Assembly (NCBI GenBank): GCA_037951105.1 | Contig: JBAMJV010007198.1 | Span: 1-64,000 of the forward strand | Direction of reading: 5' to 3' | DNA from: Echinarachnius parma | Lineage: Eukaryota; Echinodermata; Echinoidea; Clypeasteroida; Echinarachniidae | DNA: 64,000 nt | Shown here: positions 12,260-22,321 of the stretch, one piece after another | Position numbering within the stretch: position 1 is the stretch's first letter | Layout: every line of letters starts with the position of its first letter | Notes under the pieces: model-generated | What the model saw: only the letters and a program-made list of their open reading frames with translations | What the model was told of the DNA's origin: nothing | Databases searched by the model: none | Position numbers and translations under genes: made by a program

Positions 12260-12812
12260 TTAAAGGGATAGTTGAGTTTTGGTATAGAGGGCGCTACACA
12301 AAATATTTTTTTGTGAGATAATGAAAAACTGAGTGTAAAATTCGAAAGGGCATACAGTTTTAATGACAGCATAAACTTTATTTGATCAAAATCGGTTCAG
12401 AAATGCCTGAAATATCCATAAACATAACCATTTGTAATAAATGTGGGGCCCCACAATTATTAAATAATTTTGAACCAGCCGTTAAAAAAAAATTATAAAT
12501 GCTTCCTTTGCAAAGGAGGTTTTTAAATAGTTGTTGATTATCTCTCTATCTAATCACTATTTCAACAAAACATCAAATGCACAATATTTTATTTAAATGG
12601 TTGGAACCGATGAGTGTTTAGAAAGCGCCCTCTTGAGTTTTAACAACTCTTTTTGAATGATAACAGGCTTTTTACTTAGTCATTTGTAATTTTGTATTTC
12701 TTTCTAGTTATAACTATTAGTTTGTAATGTAATGGTGCAGGTTTTTGTTACTAAAATTCAGTTTGACCAAAACTGCATGACTCTCTTTAGCAGAACTCAA
12801 CTATCCCTTTAA
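12260..12812 (+). mobile_element. TTAA MITE family A, full copy
   Basis: TTAAAGGGATAGTTGAGTTT ... CAGAACTCAACTATCCCTTTAA, so the outer 17 bp form inverted repeats. Landmarks: GAGGGCGCTACAC, TCAAAATCGGTTCAGAAATG, GGGGCCCCACAATTATT, AAGCGCCCTCTTGAG and ATAACAGGCTTTTTACTTAG. No coding potential. Best intact reference for the family in this window. Confidence 0.85.
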
Positions 12813-12857
12813 CTTCCTGTTGGTATTGTATCTATCATTAATCCAGTATTACATCAA

Positions 12858-12940
12858 GTCAGGATGGCCGAGCGGTCTAAGGCGCTACGTTCAGGTCGTA
12901 GTCTACTCTGTAGGCGTGGGTTCGAATCCCACTTCTGACA
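12858..12940 (+). tRNA. tRNA-Leu(CAG), copy 1
   Basis: An 83-nt type II tRNA. Acceptor GTCAGGA pairs with TTCTGAC and the discriminator is A. The anticodon stem CTACG/CGTAG encloses the loop TTCAGGT, giving anticodon CAG for Leu codon CUG. There is a long variable arm and a T-arm GTGGG-TTCGAAT-CCCAC. The internal A box (TGGCCGAGCGG) and B box (GGTTCGAATCC) are intact. No intron and no encoded CCA, as in eukaryotic nuclear genes. A downstream T run that could end Pol III transcription is short (ACTATTTTTG). Confidence 0.95.
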
Positions 12941-13411
12941 AATAACTATTTTTGCAAGATGATATAACATTTTGAGTCTCATAGCAAATTATGAACAAGT
13001 TATTAGTATATATTGCTTTAGTATTCAAACAAATATTCAAAATAATTGCAGAGGAAGTAAAATGATAATAATGCCAAGTATATTTTAATACACGATAGGC
13101 AAATGTGATTTTTTAAACAAAACGTTTCCATCTACTGACCTGAGAGGCAACCAAAATGGCTTTGCAAAAAAAAAAACACTGGCGGCCATCTTGGACTTAA
13201 ACAACATACTGCCAGATTCTTTTTACTTCTAAAAACAGATTATTGCACTTAATATAAGTGTATAATCCATTACAATTGAATACTCATGTTCCATTAGGAA
13301 AATAACTAGCTTGGAATTATGAATGTATAACATATCATTTTATTTTGTAATGTTATATTTTATTTACATCATATCAATCGAAATGCATCAGGTCAGGGTG
13401 GCCTGCATCGA

Positions 13412-13482
13412 GTCAGGATGGCCGAGCGGTCTAAGGCGCTACGTTCAGGTCGTAGTCTACTCTGTAGGCGTGGGTTCGAATC
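13412..13482 (+). pseudogene. tRNA-Leu(CAG), copy 2, 3'-truncated
   Basis: Identical to the intact gene through the T loop (GGGTTCGAATC) and then diverges to GAACAATTG, losing the 3' T-stem strand, the acceptor 3' strand and the discriminator. A still shorter echo of the 5' end (GGTCAGGGTGGCC) lies 20 bp upstream. Not expected to fold as a tRNA. Confidence 0.9.
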
Positions 13483-13640
13483 GAACAATTGTGCGAACAG
13501 GGGTGAAAAGAATTTGCATGTTGAACTGTTATGGAATTGTCATGGAATAACATATTGGTAAGTAGATCAAACCTAGTAACACAGTAACAGTAGACTAGTA
13601 CTAGATCTAGAAGTAGAAGAAGTCCGATGTGTAATATAAA

Positions 13641-13806
13641 GCAAATAATCACCTTTTGGTTTCAGGCGATGACAAACTATCACTTCCTCGGCGATCTGAA
13701 TGTATACGCTATCTTTCCTCAGCTTCGCTTCGGAAAGATAGCTACATCCAGATTGCCTCGGAAGTGATAGTTTGTGCCATCGCCTTTACCAACGGTAATT
13801 ATTTGC
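13641..13806. mobile_element. Foldback MITE
   Basis: GCAAATAAT ... GGCGATGACAAACTATCACT on the left faces AGTGATAGTTTGTGCCATCG ... ATTATTTGC on the right. The centre CTATCTTTCCTCAGC/GCTTCGCTTCGGAAAGATAG also pairs, so the whole 166 bp is one hairpin. Confidence 0.8.
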
Positions 13807-13838
13807 TTATCATCTGACGAAGTGTTGCAGCGGCGCAC

Positions 13839-14054
13839 GGCTGGTTCAAAGTTATTGAATTATTGTGGGACCCCACACTAATTACAAATGGTTATATTAT
13901 ATTTCAGCCGTCTCTGAACAGATTTTGATCAAATAAAGTTTATTCTGTCATTAAAATTGTATGCTGTGTAAAATTTGACACTCGGGTCTTTCATTACCTT
14001 ACAAACAAATTATTCCGTGCAGCGCCCTCTCAACTCAACTCAACTCTCCCTTAA
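13839..14054 (-). mobile_element. TTAA MITE family A, one-ended fragment
   Basis: Reverse-oriented half copy: GGCTGGTTCAAAGTTATTGA, TTTCAGCCGTCTCTGAACAG, GATTTTGATCAAATAAAG, a CAGCGCCCTCT block and the terminus CAACTCTCCCTTAA. The other half is absent. Confidence 0.75.
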
Positions 14055-14144
14055 ATGATAACCGTGATGAACTTAGTATATACTTGTTCATAATTTATTG
14101 TTATGAGGCACGAAATGTAAATATCATCTTTAACAAAATTGATT

Positions 14145-14227
14145 TGTCAGAAGTGGGATTCGAACCCACGCCTACAGAGTAGACTACGACCTGAACGTAG
14201 CGCCTTAGACCGCTCGGCCATCCTGAC
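14145..14227 (-). tRNA. tRNA-Leu(CAG), copy 3
   Basis: 83 nt, identical in sequence to copy 1 on the opposite strand: intact acceptor, anticodon CAG, long variable arm and T arm. Its 3' flank (GAAATGTAAATATCATCTTT) recurs beside copies 4 to 6, so the tRNA has been duplicated together with its flanks. Confidence 0.95.
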
Positions 14228-14694
14228 TCGATGCATTTCGATCGATATGATACATTACGATCAATAATGATGTTAATACAATAGAACATAACACAATAAA
14301 ACATTATGTTATTCACACTCACATAATTCCAAGCTAGTTATTTTCTTAATAAAACATATTCAAATTCAATAATTATTATATTATACACTAATTAGAATGA
14401 CAAATACATTAATTTGCCTAAGTCTAAGGTAAAAGACTACATTAGAATTTACTGTTATCTAAATCCAAGTAGGCCGCTTTTTTGCTTTTTTGTTTATAGC
14501 CTTTAAGATGGAACAATTTTGTTTAGATATTCGCTTTTGCATATTGTGTAAAAGTAAGTATCATTGTTTCTATACTCCTGATTTGATAATTGGAATACTT
14601 AACATTTACATGAGCTATTTATACTCATAATTTGTTCTTACTTTGTTATGAGACTCAAAATGTAAATCATCTTTCATCTTTAAACAAAAGTATT

Positions 14695-14777
14695 TGTCAG
14701 AAGTGGGATTCGAACCCACGCCTACAGAGTAGACTACGACCTGAACGTAGCGCCTTAGACCGCTCGGCCATCCTGAC
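14695..14777 (-). tRNA. tRNA-Leu(CAG), copy 4
   Basis: 83 nt, sequence identical to copy 3, same strand, about 550 bp away. All stems intact, anticodon CAG. The 3' flank CAAAATGTAAATCATC is shared with neighbouring copies, supporting local tandem duplication. Confidence 0.95.
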
Positions 14778-14841
14778 CTGATTACATAACTTGTATATAT
14801 TATGTTATAAATGAAATACAACGTACACAGAAAGTAATCTC

Positions 14842-15195
14842 TTAAAGGGACCTAGTAACTTTGTTGACAAGTGCAAAAACTGATGAGTGATTAATAACAT
14901 GTGTATTGGTGTGATCTGATATGTCCAACAAGTAATGTGTGGATTATGTGAACATTTTACGTTAATTGGATGTTATTTGGCCGAGAAATGAGCAAAAATG
15001 CAAAGTGATATTCACTATACTATTGCACATACTTTGTACACGGCTTAAATTATCCTGTAGACAGTTTAACATCTTTTTAAAACCGAAACCTGTCCCATGC
15101 TTTTATTGTTAATATGAATATGACTAGGTATAAGAGAACCACTAGAGTTCCAAGTTAGTTTTGAGGATTTGGACAATGTTACTAAGTCCCTTTAA
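14842..15195 (+). mobile_element. TTAA MITE family B, full copy
   Basis: TTAAAGGGACCTAGTAACTT ... GACAATGTTACTAAGTCCCTTTAA. Landmarks: GTTGACAAGTGCAAAAA, GTGTGATCTGATATGTCC, GGCCGAGAAATGAGCAAAAA, TGCAAAGTGATATTCAC, AACCTGTCCCATGCTTTTAT and AGAGAACCACTAGAGTTCCA. Good reference copy; it sits between tRNA copies 4 and 5. Confidence 0.85.
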
Positions 15196-15454
15196 ACACA
15201 TTCATGGAATTTCAAGTTATTTCTTGATAGAACATAATTATGTAACGGTTGCAAAGTGCTATGCCATAAATAGAATGACAAGTTTGAAATTTGTCGAAGA
15301 TCGAAATTCGTGTCGCCAGAATAACTGTTGTCAAATCCTAAGATAACCGCTAGTACATTATTTCTTTGAGCAAAGCTATCTCAGATTGTTTTTTATGATA
15401 ATAATTTATACTTTTCACAAAATGTAGATAATTATAATCTTAACAAAAAATGTA

Positions 15455-15537
15455 TGTCAGAAGTGGGATTCGAACCCACGCCTACAGCGTAGACTACGAC
15501 CTGAACGTAGCGCCTTAGACCGCTCGGCCATCCTGAC
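15455..15537 (-). tRNA. tRNA-Leu(CAG), copy 5
   Basis: 83 nt, intact, with one substitution relative to the others: the variable-arm loop reads GCT in place of TCT. That loop change does not disturb a stem, so the gene should still fold and charge as Leu(CAG). Confidence 0.93.
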
Positions 15538-15927
15538 TTATGAATTACTATCATTCTTTTATAAACAAAACAGAACATAAACAAGAACATAATATGTCAT
15601 ACATACTCACATAATTTCAAGTCAATTAGTTTCTTAATGGAACATGATTGAATATAATGATTAATATTGTAATGAAAGGTTTGTTGATTTATCTAAAACT
15701 ATTTATTAGATATTAATACAAATACGAATATACATACGAATACAAATTCTTAGATGGCCGCCAGTGTTTTACTATGGCCACTTTGGTATCCTCTTAGATA
15801 GACATTTAAAGGATTTCTTCCTTTTTTATGAATCTGTTTAATGATTTTCTTTGATGAATTGATTATACTTGATGATCATGAGACACAAAATGTAAATATC
15901 ATATTTAATCTTTAAAAAAACTAGTAA

Positions 15928-15955
15928 TGTCAGAAGTGGGATTCGAACCCACGCC
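15928..15955 (-). pseudogene. tRNA-Leu(CAG), copy 6, 5'-truncated
   Basis: Only the 3' acceptor strand, the T arm and one or two bases of the variable arm remain (TGTCAGAAGTGGGATTCGAA through ACGCC on the plus strand). It then breaks into unrelated sequence at CATCAATGATGGGCG. Its 3' flank (CACAAAATGTAAATATCATA) matches the whole copies. Confidence 0.9.
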
Positions 15956-16048
15956 ATCAATGATGGGCGAAACTATGTTTCATCACGTGATTAACTTTTG
16001 ACCAATCGTAGAGCAAGATTCTTAGTATGTGGAATATAATACAAAATA

Positions 16049-16237
16049 ATACCCTACGGCAGGCGCAGTGCGCTTTTTCCTGCTTGAGCGAGATTAATCC
16101 AGTAAGTACACACTCTAAAGTATACAAAACTATGTGGCACCTTATTCCGCCGTCTTTCCTAAGAATTAGAGGGAAGTGAGTACATATATGGGTAAAGGTG
16201 CCTAATTAAAAAGCGCACTGCGCCTGCCGTAGGGTAT
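16049..16237. mobile_element. Foldback MITE with 29-bp near-perfect inverted repeats
   Basis: ATACCCTACGGCAGGCGCAG-TGCGCTTTTT at the left is matched by AAAAGCGCACTGCGCCTGCC-GTAGGGTAT at the right, around a loop of about 130 bp. It lies next to the broken tRNA copy 6, but the truncation point is about 95 bp away. Confidence 0.85.
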
Positions 16238-16712
16238 ACCCTTGCTTACAGTATTTTTGTATCACCTGACGAAGTGTTGCACCGGCGCACTAAACGTCGT
16301 GATCTTTAGATTCCTTGTTGATCATACATTGCGAGACAAACGAATATCATTAGCAATATTATTAACGATACTATTTCCGCAATGAGTAACATATTTAGCA
16401 TTATGGATTGTATTGTTGGTATACAACGGATAATTACAGTACCAAACATGCATATAATCATATACGTATTACATTATCACTTTATATTTTCTTGAATTTA
16501 TAATTTCTTTAGATTTTCCCGATGTCTCATTTAAATAGTGATTAAACTACGTACGTAGTAAAAACTTGTAAAACTAACTAAGGATTGCTTTGCAACTGAA
16601 ATCTCTACTCTAAAATGTACAACCATAGATTATGATCATGTTATACAGCATAACTCAGTAGATCTACAATTATATTATTTAGCATCACTTCAATTTTAGC
16701 TCTATCAAGTGA

Positions 16713-17006
16713 TTAAAGGGATAGTACAGTTTGGGTTTAATTAATTTGCGAGATAAGTGCACTATTTGAAAGAGCGTGCGATTTTAAAGATTAAACAAAC
16801 TTTATTTAATCAAATAAATCGGTTCAGAAAAAGCTGAAATATGTATCCGATTGGAATACATGTATATGACCCCCACTTGTTTGATATAAAATACACTTTC
16901 TTGACCATCAGATGATTTTAGTTGATGATGATCTCTCTTTTGAATTTACTATTTGAAGAAAACATAATTTTCACAATATTTAACAAGAAATTATTTATCC
17001 CTTTAA
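16713..17006 (+). mobile_element. TTAA MITE family A, internally deleted
   Basis: TTAAAGGGATAGTACAGTTT at the left, ATTTATCCCTTTAA at the right. Retains ATAAATCGGTTCAGAAAAAG, TGATGATGATCTCTC and TTCACAATATTTAA. About half the family length. Confidence 0.65.
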
Positions 17007-17288
17007 GTTCACTGATACAGTCTTGCATTCTCACTAGGAACTTAACAGTCGGACTACTTACTATACCTAGCTAGGTCATGTTGCAGAACGAGATACAATC
17101 GATTGTACGTTACAATTAATTGTACCTCAGATCATGTGTTCTAAATGCGAAAATCTGATTGGTTGAAACGCAAAAAGTTTCTGACTTACAATCAATTAAT
17201 TGTATTTGAATTGTGTCTATTATATTTCCACATTCACAACATTGTCACCAAATACATTCCAAAGATTTAAGGGTACAACAAAATTGTT

Positions 17289-17371
17289 TGTCAGAAGTGG
17301 GATTCGAACCCAGGCCTACAGAGTAGACTACGACCTGAACGTAGCGCCTTAGACCGCTCGGCCATCCTGAC
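17289..17371 (-). tRNA. tRNA-Leu(CAG), copy 7, left palindrome arm
   Basis: 83 nt, anticodon CAG, acceptor and anticodon stems intact. One change from the consensus: the first T-stem base pair is C opposed to C in place of G-C (CTGGG for GTGGG), which weakens the T arm. Its mirror copy on the other arm keeps the normal base, so the change arose after the inversion. Confidence 0.9.
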
Positions 17372-17516
17372 TTGTTGGTTTAAACCATTTAAACCATAAC
17401 CAATTGGAGAAAAAAATACAATCGATTGCAAGTTACAATTGATTGTATTGTAACTTGCAATCGATTGTATTTTTTCCCCTGCAATTGGTTATGGTGTAAA
17501 TGGTTTAAACCAACAA

Positions 17517-17599
17517 GTCAGGATGGCCGAGCGGTCTAAGGCGCTACGTTCAGGTCGTAGTCTACTCTGTAGGCGTGGGTTCGAATCCCACTTCTGACA
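17517..17599 (+). tRNA. tRNA-Leu(CAG), copy 8, right palindrome arm
   Basis: 83 nt, consensus sequence throughout, anticodon CAG. It diverges head to head from copy 7 with about 145 bp between the two 5' ends. The 5' flank contains GTTTAAACC and an ATCGAT-centred palindrome. No T run within the first few bases downstream other than CAATTTTG. Confidence 0.95.
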
Positions 17600-17750
17600 A
17601 ACAATTTTGTTGTACCCTTAAATCTTTGGAATTTATTTGGTTACAATGTTGTGAATGGGGAAATATAATAGACACAATTTAAATACAATTATGATTAAAA
17701 TGACATTAAAAACATAAACAGTAAAGGAAATATAGAATATCAATCAAACA

Positions 17751-17783
17751 CACACGCACACACGCACACACACACACACACAA
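17751..17783. repeat. CA/GCACA microsatellite
   Basis: CACACACGCACACACGCACA followed by further CA units. Confidence 0.9.
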
Positions 17784-17843
17784 GCACAAACTTTGGATGA
17801 CATTAACTACCTGTTCTAAATACATGTATCATTAATTCATCAA

Positions 17844-17906
17844 GTCAGGATGGCCGAGCGGTCGTAGTCTACTCTGTAGGCGTGGGTTCGAATCCCACTT
17901 CTGACA
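17844..17906 (+). pseudogene. tRNA-Leu, copy 9, anticodon arm deleted
   Basis: 63 nt. Ends are intact, but 20 bases are missing between GAGCGGTC and GTAGTCTACTC. In the whole gene those 20 bases are bounded by GGTC on both sides, so the deletion is a simple slip between 4-bp direct repeats. It removes part of the D arm and the entire anticodon loop. Confidence 0.95.
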
Positions 17907-17928
17907 TACGTATTTTTTATTTTTGGTC

Positions 17929-18483
17929 TTAAAGTGATACCTGTAAAGTGTCAGATATTGCACAAAATGACATTGGAGACTTCAATCCTATATCAATATC
18001 ATTGTAAAATACAATTGAAAGATTTGTGAAAGTTTGAAAGAAAACGAACACTGTTTACCTAGTGAAAAAAAACGAATATTGAGTTCATATTTTATCACCG
18101 AATACTGATGGTCTGCCATACATTGTCACAGTAATAATCAGCCGTTTGAGATATTCGCACCCGTGTATGATTACAGACGTAGTACAGAATTCATGGAATT
18201 TGTGCTCGCTGGGTTCAAAGTTCAATCTCCGGAATGTTCCCACGCGTGCTGCAATACGGACGCGTTTAGCTACAACAATTGTACTTTTTTTTCAATTGCG
18301 TTGATTAACGCTTTTCAAATAATGATTTTCAATGATAATTATCTTCATACTAAAGGGACATTTGAAAAAAATAAACCCTATTTTATTCTTCTCTTACCAT
18401 AAGCTAAACAACACGGTAGAAAAGAAACGAGGAAGCACCAAGTAATTTTCGTGGATTTGGACACTTTACAGGTATGACTTTAA
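17929..18483 (+). mobile_element. TTAA MITE family D, copy 1
   Basis: TTAAAGTGATACCTGTAAAG ... ACACTTTACAGGTATGACTTTAA, giving about 20-bp inverted ends. Landmarks: GTCAGATATTGCACAAAATG, GAGACTTCAATCCTATATCA, TTTCAATGATAATTATCTTC, CATAAGCTAAACAACACGG. A 79-codon frame inside is not preserved in the other copies. Confidence 0.85.
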
Positions 18484-19339
18484 CTGCCAAACAAGGTTAC
18501 ATTCGCATTGTGGTGTAAATGATACTCATATAACATGTTTTTGTATTATTTAAAATTCAATTAAAAAAGTATAATTCAACACAGTCATGTAAATGTATGT
18601 TGCATCTATATTATGGTCGCATGTATAATTAATGCAATACAATTCCGCATCGTATTTCTTGAACTCATCCATTTGGACCATCTGTTGGTCATATTCGTTG
18701 GTATTACATTAATGCAGCGAGAGTATCCGCAAGTGGCTCTACCATTTGGATCATGTATATCGTATGCGAATGACGTCACAGACTCGGTTTAGTGACGTCA
18801 CATGATGAGATAAGTGTACCAAAACCTTCTGCATTATTTTACATAAATTGTTGCAAACCACAAAAACAAGATGCTAATTCTTTAGATTCGTATGTATTCA
18901 TTATTGATACAGCTTTCTTTCCAAGAAAACTATCATAACATTTTCTGAAAGGTACTATTTTTTTTCTAATATTTAATTCTAGGAATGGTTGCCCCGAGAG
19001 CTAACATTTATGTTGTGTTTATATGTCAAGGTCAAGTTCAATTTGTAAAGTAGTCTATGAAAATGTGGCAAACGTATGAGATTTGGCTAAGAAGTGCGCA
19101 AAAACTAAACGAAGGGAATTAACAGAAAGATTGTTCAGAGGGGCGTTATACCATAATTTATAACGTTTTTTCTACAAATTATGATGTTAAATTTTGATGA
19201 TTTTCGTCACAACTGTCATGACTGTTGTATTATCACTATCAGGCCGTTAGACGATCATACATGTACATGGCTACTGATATTTTGCCTCCGAAATTATAAC
19301 GGCCTTGTTATTTGTCCTCAAACAATCCTACCAAGTACA
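18484..19339. other. Intergenic DNA, nothing recognised
   Basis: No gene, RNA or repeat could be supported. There are two TGACGTCA-like motifs near 18772 and 18793 (ATGACGTCACAG, GTGACGTCACAT), which resemble CRE sites but have no gene beside them. Confidence 0.4.
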
Positions 19340-19727
19340 TTAAAGGTGCACCTGTAAAGTGTCAGATATTGCCCAAAATTACATTTGAGACTTCAATCCT
19401 ATACCAAAATCATTGTAAGATATGTCCGAATGATGTGTGAAAGTTTCATTGAAAAGGAACGCTGCTTTCCTGGTTAAAAAAGCGAAAATTTGCGTCAGCT
19501 TTTACAACGAATTGCTGTATAACGTGTATGAGGTTTATGACCGTTCATTAACGCTCTTGAGCTGAATGATTATCAATTATAGATATCGTCATACTAAAGG
19601 GGCATTTTTAAAAATGTAACCCTATTTTATTATTCTCTTACCATAAGCTAAACAACACGGTAGAAGAGAAATGTGGAAGCTCCAAGTAATTTTCGTGGAG
19701 TTAGACACTTTACTGGTTTCACTTTAA
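19340..19727 (+). mobile_element. TTAA MITE family D, copy 2
   Basis: TTAAAGGTGCACCTGTAAAG ... ACACTTTACTGGTTTCACTTTAA. Shorter than copy 1 by an internal deletion, but keeps the two family ends and the CATAAGCTAAACAACACGG block. Confidence 0.8.
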
Positions 19728-20404
19728 CTGACACAGTTTTCCAACACGTGTAACTGTATAAGGCCGGGCAAAATGTCAAAAGTGCATTCGACTTTGCGCA
19801 CGCACGTATACTTATCTCGTGCTCTAAGGGGTTTGAGGGTTTGCAAACATTGAAGGTTCTCGCTAATCGCAAATTTGCATCATCGCGTGCAAAGTTTGTG
19901 AACTTGTCGTTCAAGAGAGGTTCTATACCCTTTGGGACTAATCAAGCAAACCCTCTGCATCTCTTGTCTAAAGCCACCCCACTTTTTTGGTATATACTGT
20001 TCAACTACAAATTTAAATGTTAATTGTTCTCTCGTTAAGGCAAAATACAAGAAAGTATGAAAACAAGTCAACTGATTCTGATACGACATACGAATTACCT
20101 ATGATCGCGAATCTGTATGCTAATACGGGGCCCAGGACATGATAATGTCGCAAGTTGATGTTGGTTTCACGATTTATGATAAAAGCACATGACTCTGGCC
20201 ATGATAGCGATGGAAAGTTGCGTTCCGTTACCGGATCTGCATGACAATGGTCCCTTCGTGATCCCGTCTCTCTTGCGTTCATCCCACGTCACGATGTATT
20301 AAGGTCACGTTGGATTAATTATGCTGCAACGTTGGACGATGTAACGCACCCTCGTGTCTGTATTCCATCTCTATACCCCTCTTAATGTGGCTTCCGGAAT
20401 TTCA
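19728..20404. other. Intergenic DNA, nothing recognised
   Basis: Mixed-composition sequence with several overlapping frames of 60-90 codons on both strands. None has a recognisable domain. Confidence 0.4.
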
Positions 20405-20409
20405 AGACT

Positions 20410-20887
20410 CAGGCCCGTAGCCAGGATTTTTCAAGGGGGGGGGGGGGGGGGGGTTGCGTAATTTACAAAAACGGGACCAAGACTGAACGTGACCGAGACC
20501 ACTGATTGAGAGTCGTGTAAGCGGGGAGGTCCGTCTCCCAAAATGTCCAGGTCGAGACCAAGACCACTGGTTGAGAGTCGTGTAAGCGGGGGGGGGGGGG
20601 GGGGGGGGGGGGGAGAGACTCCGTCGCCAAAAAAATTCGTGGCCGAGACCAATGGTAGATAAAAAGTGGACCCGAGACCGGTAAGAGCGGACCCAAGACC
20701 GACAAAAAGTGGACCAGAGGTCGACAAAAAGTGGACCAGAGACCGACAAAAAGTGGACCAGAGACCGACAAAAATTGGACCAGAGACCGATAAATCTTTC
20801 TGATTTTTTGTTTTGATTTTTGTTTGTTTTTTTGTTGTTGTTTTTTTGTTGTTGTTTTTTTGGGGGGCTCCCCTGGCGACGGGCCTG
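20410..20887. mobile_element. DNA transposon remnant with G tracts and minisatellite
   Basis: Inverted ends CAGGCCCGTAGCCAGG / CCTGGCGACGGGCCTG, flanked on both sides by AGACT (20405-20409 and 20888-20892), a likely 5-bp target duplication. Inside: two G tracts (about 20437-20452 and 20589-20613), a repeated GAGAGTCGTGTAAGCGGGG block, and six tandem 22-bp units of the AAAAAGTGGACCAGAGACCG type at 20655-20790. The proline-rich frames here come from these repeats. Confidence 0.7.
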
Positions 20888-20892
20888 AGACT

Positions 20893-21760
20893 GTCTGATA
20901 TATCAAATTAAAACTTTCCAAATTATACGATAACGCTTGCATGAATAGCACATATTTTCCATGTTATATGTCAGTAACAACATATCGACAATAATTCAAA
21001 TGATGATTCATCTCTCTTGCGTTCATCCCGAGGTACGATTCATGTATAATTGTACTGCATTGTTTGACCAGGCAACGCCTTCTATAGTGTATATATTTAA
21101 GCAGTATATCCCTCTTAATGTCATCTATAGAATTTCTGCCAAATAGGACTTGCAACGCTACACTGATTTCTACTGATAAGTTTTTATGAATAGCGTAATA
21201 TCGTCATTCACCTGTAACCGATGGAGATTAATAACGACTAAGTACAGCTTAATAGCGCAATGTGTGTTCTGTCCACTTTCAATTAGTATATGAATTAATA
21301 AACAACTAACAAATAAACAACAACGTCATGACCACAATCCTGACTACAATGTGTGACTCGAAAATGTCGATAGTCTGTTGTAGACGACTAGACTCACAAG
21401 GGCCTTCAATTGATAAATTGTCACATTTTCTAGGACTTTTTGCGTGTGGTATATGATCTAAATTAGGCACATTATTTGTTCACATTACTTTTATTTAATA
21501 TTTCATCAAGCAACTTTTTAGGTACCCTTAAGCAGTGATGTAAGTAAAAATTGCGCCTCGAGTTTTCAAAATACGAAAACATATTTGTAGAAACAGGATT
21601 ATGCAATGTTGACTTAATTGAAGAGCTAAAAGTAAACTCTTTCGCATATTAACGAACTAATTTGGGATGACATCCCCTTTAACATTGTTTAATATACGAG
21701 GACAATTTCAAAAGTACGTTGACTTCCTGTACCCTTCCAATTTATCATCCGCGAAAATGG
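20893..21760. other. Intergenic DNA, nothing recognised
   Basis: No supported feature. One motif, TCTCTTGCGTTCATCCC, occurs at both about 20268 and 21013, hinting at an old duplication around the 20410 element. Confidence 0.4.
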
Positions 21761-22321
21761 TTAAAGGGGTAGTTGAGTTTTGGCATAGAGGGCGCTGCAC
21801 GAAATAATTTTTTTGTGAGATAATGAAAAACTGAGTGTAAAATTTGAAAGAGCATACAATTTTAATGGCAGAATAAACTTTATTTGATCGAAATCGGTTC
21901 AGAAACGGCTGAAATATCAATAAATATATCCGATCGGAATAAATCTGCATGGGGCCCAGATTTATTCGATGATTTTTTTTAATTTTTTTTTTAATGTAAA
22001 AAATGCTTCCACTTTTTCAAAAATGTTCAAAAGAGGTTTCTGATTAGTTGTTGATGCTCTCTCTATTTAATCATTATTTCAACAAAACATCACATGCATA
22101 ATTTTTTATGAAAAATTGTTAAAACCAATGCCTTTATAGAGAGCGCCCTCTCGTGTTTTAATCGCTCTTTTTGAATGATAACAGGCTTTTCACTTACCGT
22201 AGTCGTTTGTAAGTTTCTATACCTTTCGAGCATGGTGGAGTTATACCTATTAGTTTGTAATGTTGTTGTGCAGGTTTGGTTACTAAAGCTCAGCCTTACC
22301 AAAACTGTACTACCCCTATAA
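21761..22321 (+). mobile_element. TTAA MITE family A
   Basis: TTAAAGGGGTAGTTGAGTTT, GGCATAGAGGGCGCTGCAC, TCGAAATCGGTTCAGAAACG, GAGAGCGCCCTCTCGTG, ATAACAGGCTTTTCACTTA, and the worn right end ACTGTACTACCCCTATAA. The central GGGGCCC block is present. Confidence 0.8.

Larger units (their letters stand above)
17197..17691. repeat. Palindromic duplication carrying two tRNA-Leu genes
   Basis: Two arms of about 245 bp are near-perfect reverse complements. From the outside in, each holds AATTGTGTCTATTATATTTC, CCAAAGATTTAAGGGTACAA, a full tRNA-Leu, GTTGGTTTAAACCATTTA, CCAATTG and ATACAATCGATTGCAAGTTA. The centre is only a few bases wide (near 17444). Arm divergence is a few substitutions, so the inversion-duplication is recent. 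Confidence 0.9.

Noticed and set aside
18163-18402. 79-codon Cys-containing frame
   Set aside because: Lies in a family D MITE and is not maintained in the copies at 19340, 44905 or 58076.
20402-20951. Overlapping frames of 98-162 codons rich in proline and serine
   Set aside because: They are translations of G tracts and 22-bp tandem units in a transposon remnant; all three minus frames are open at once, which is compositional.
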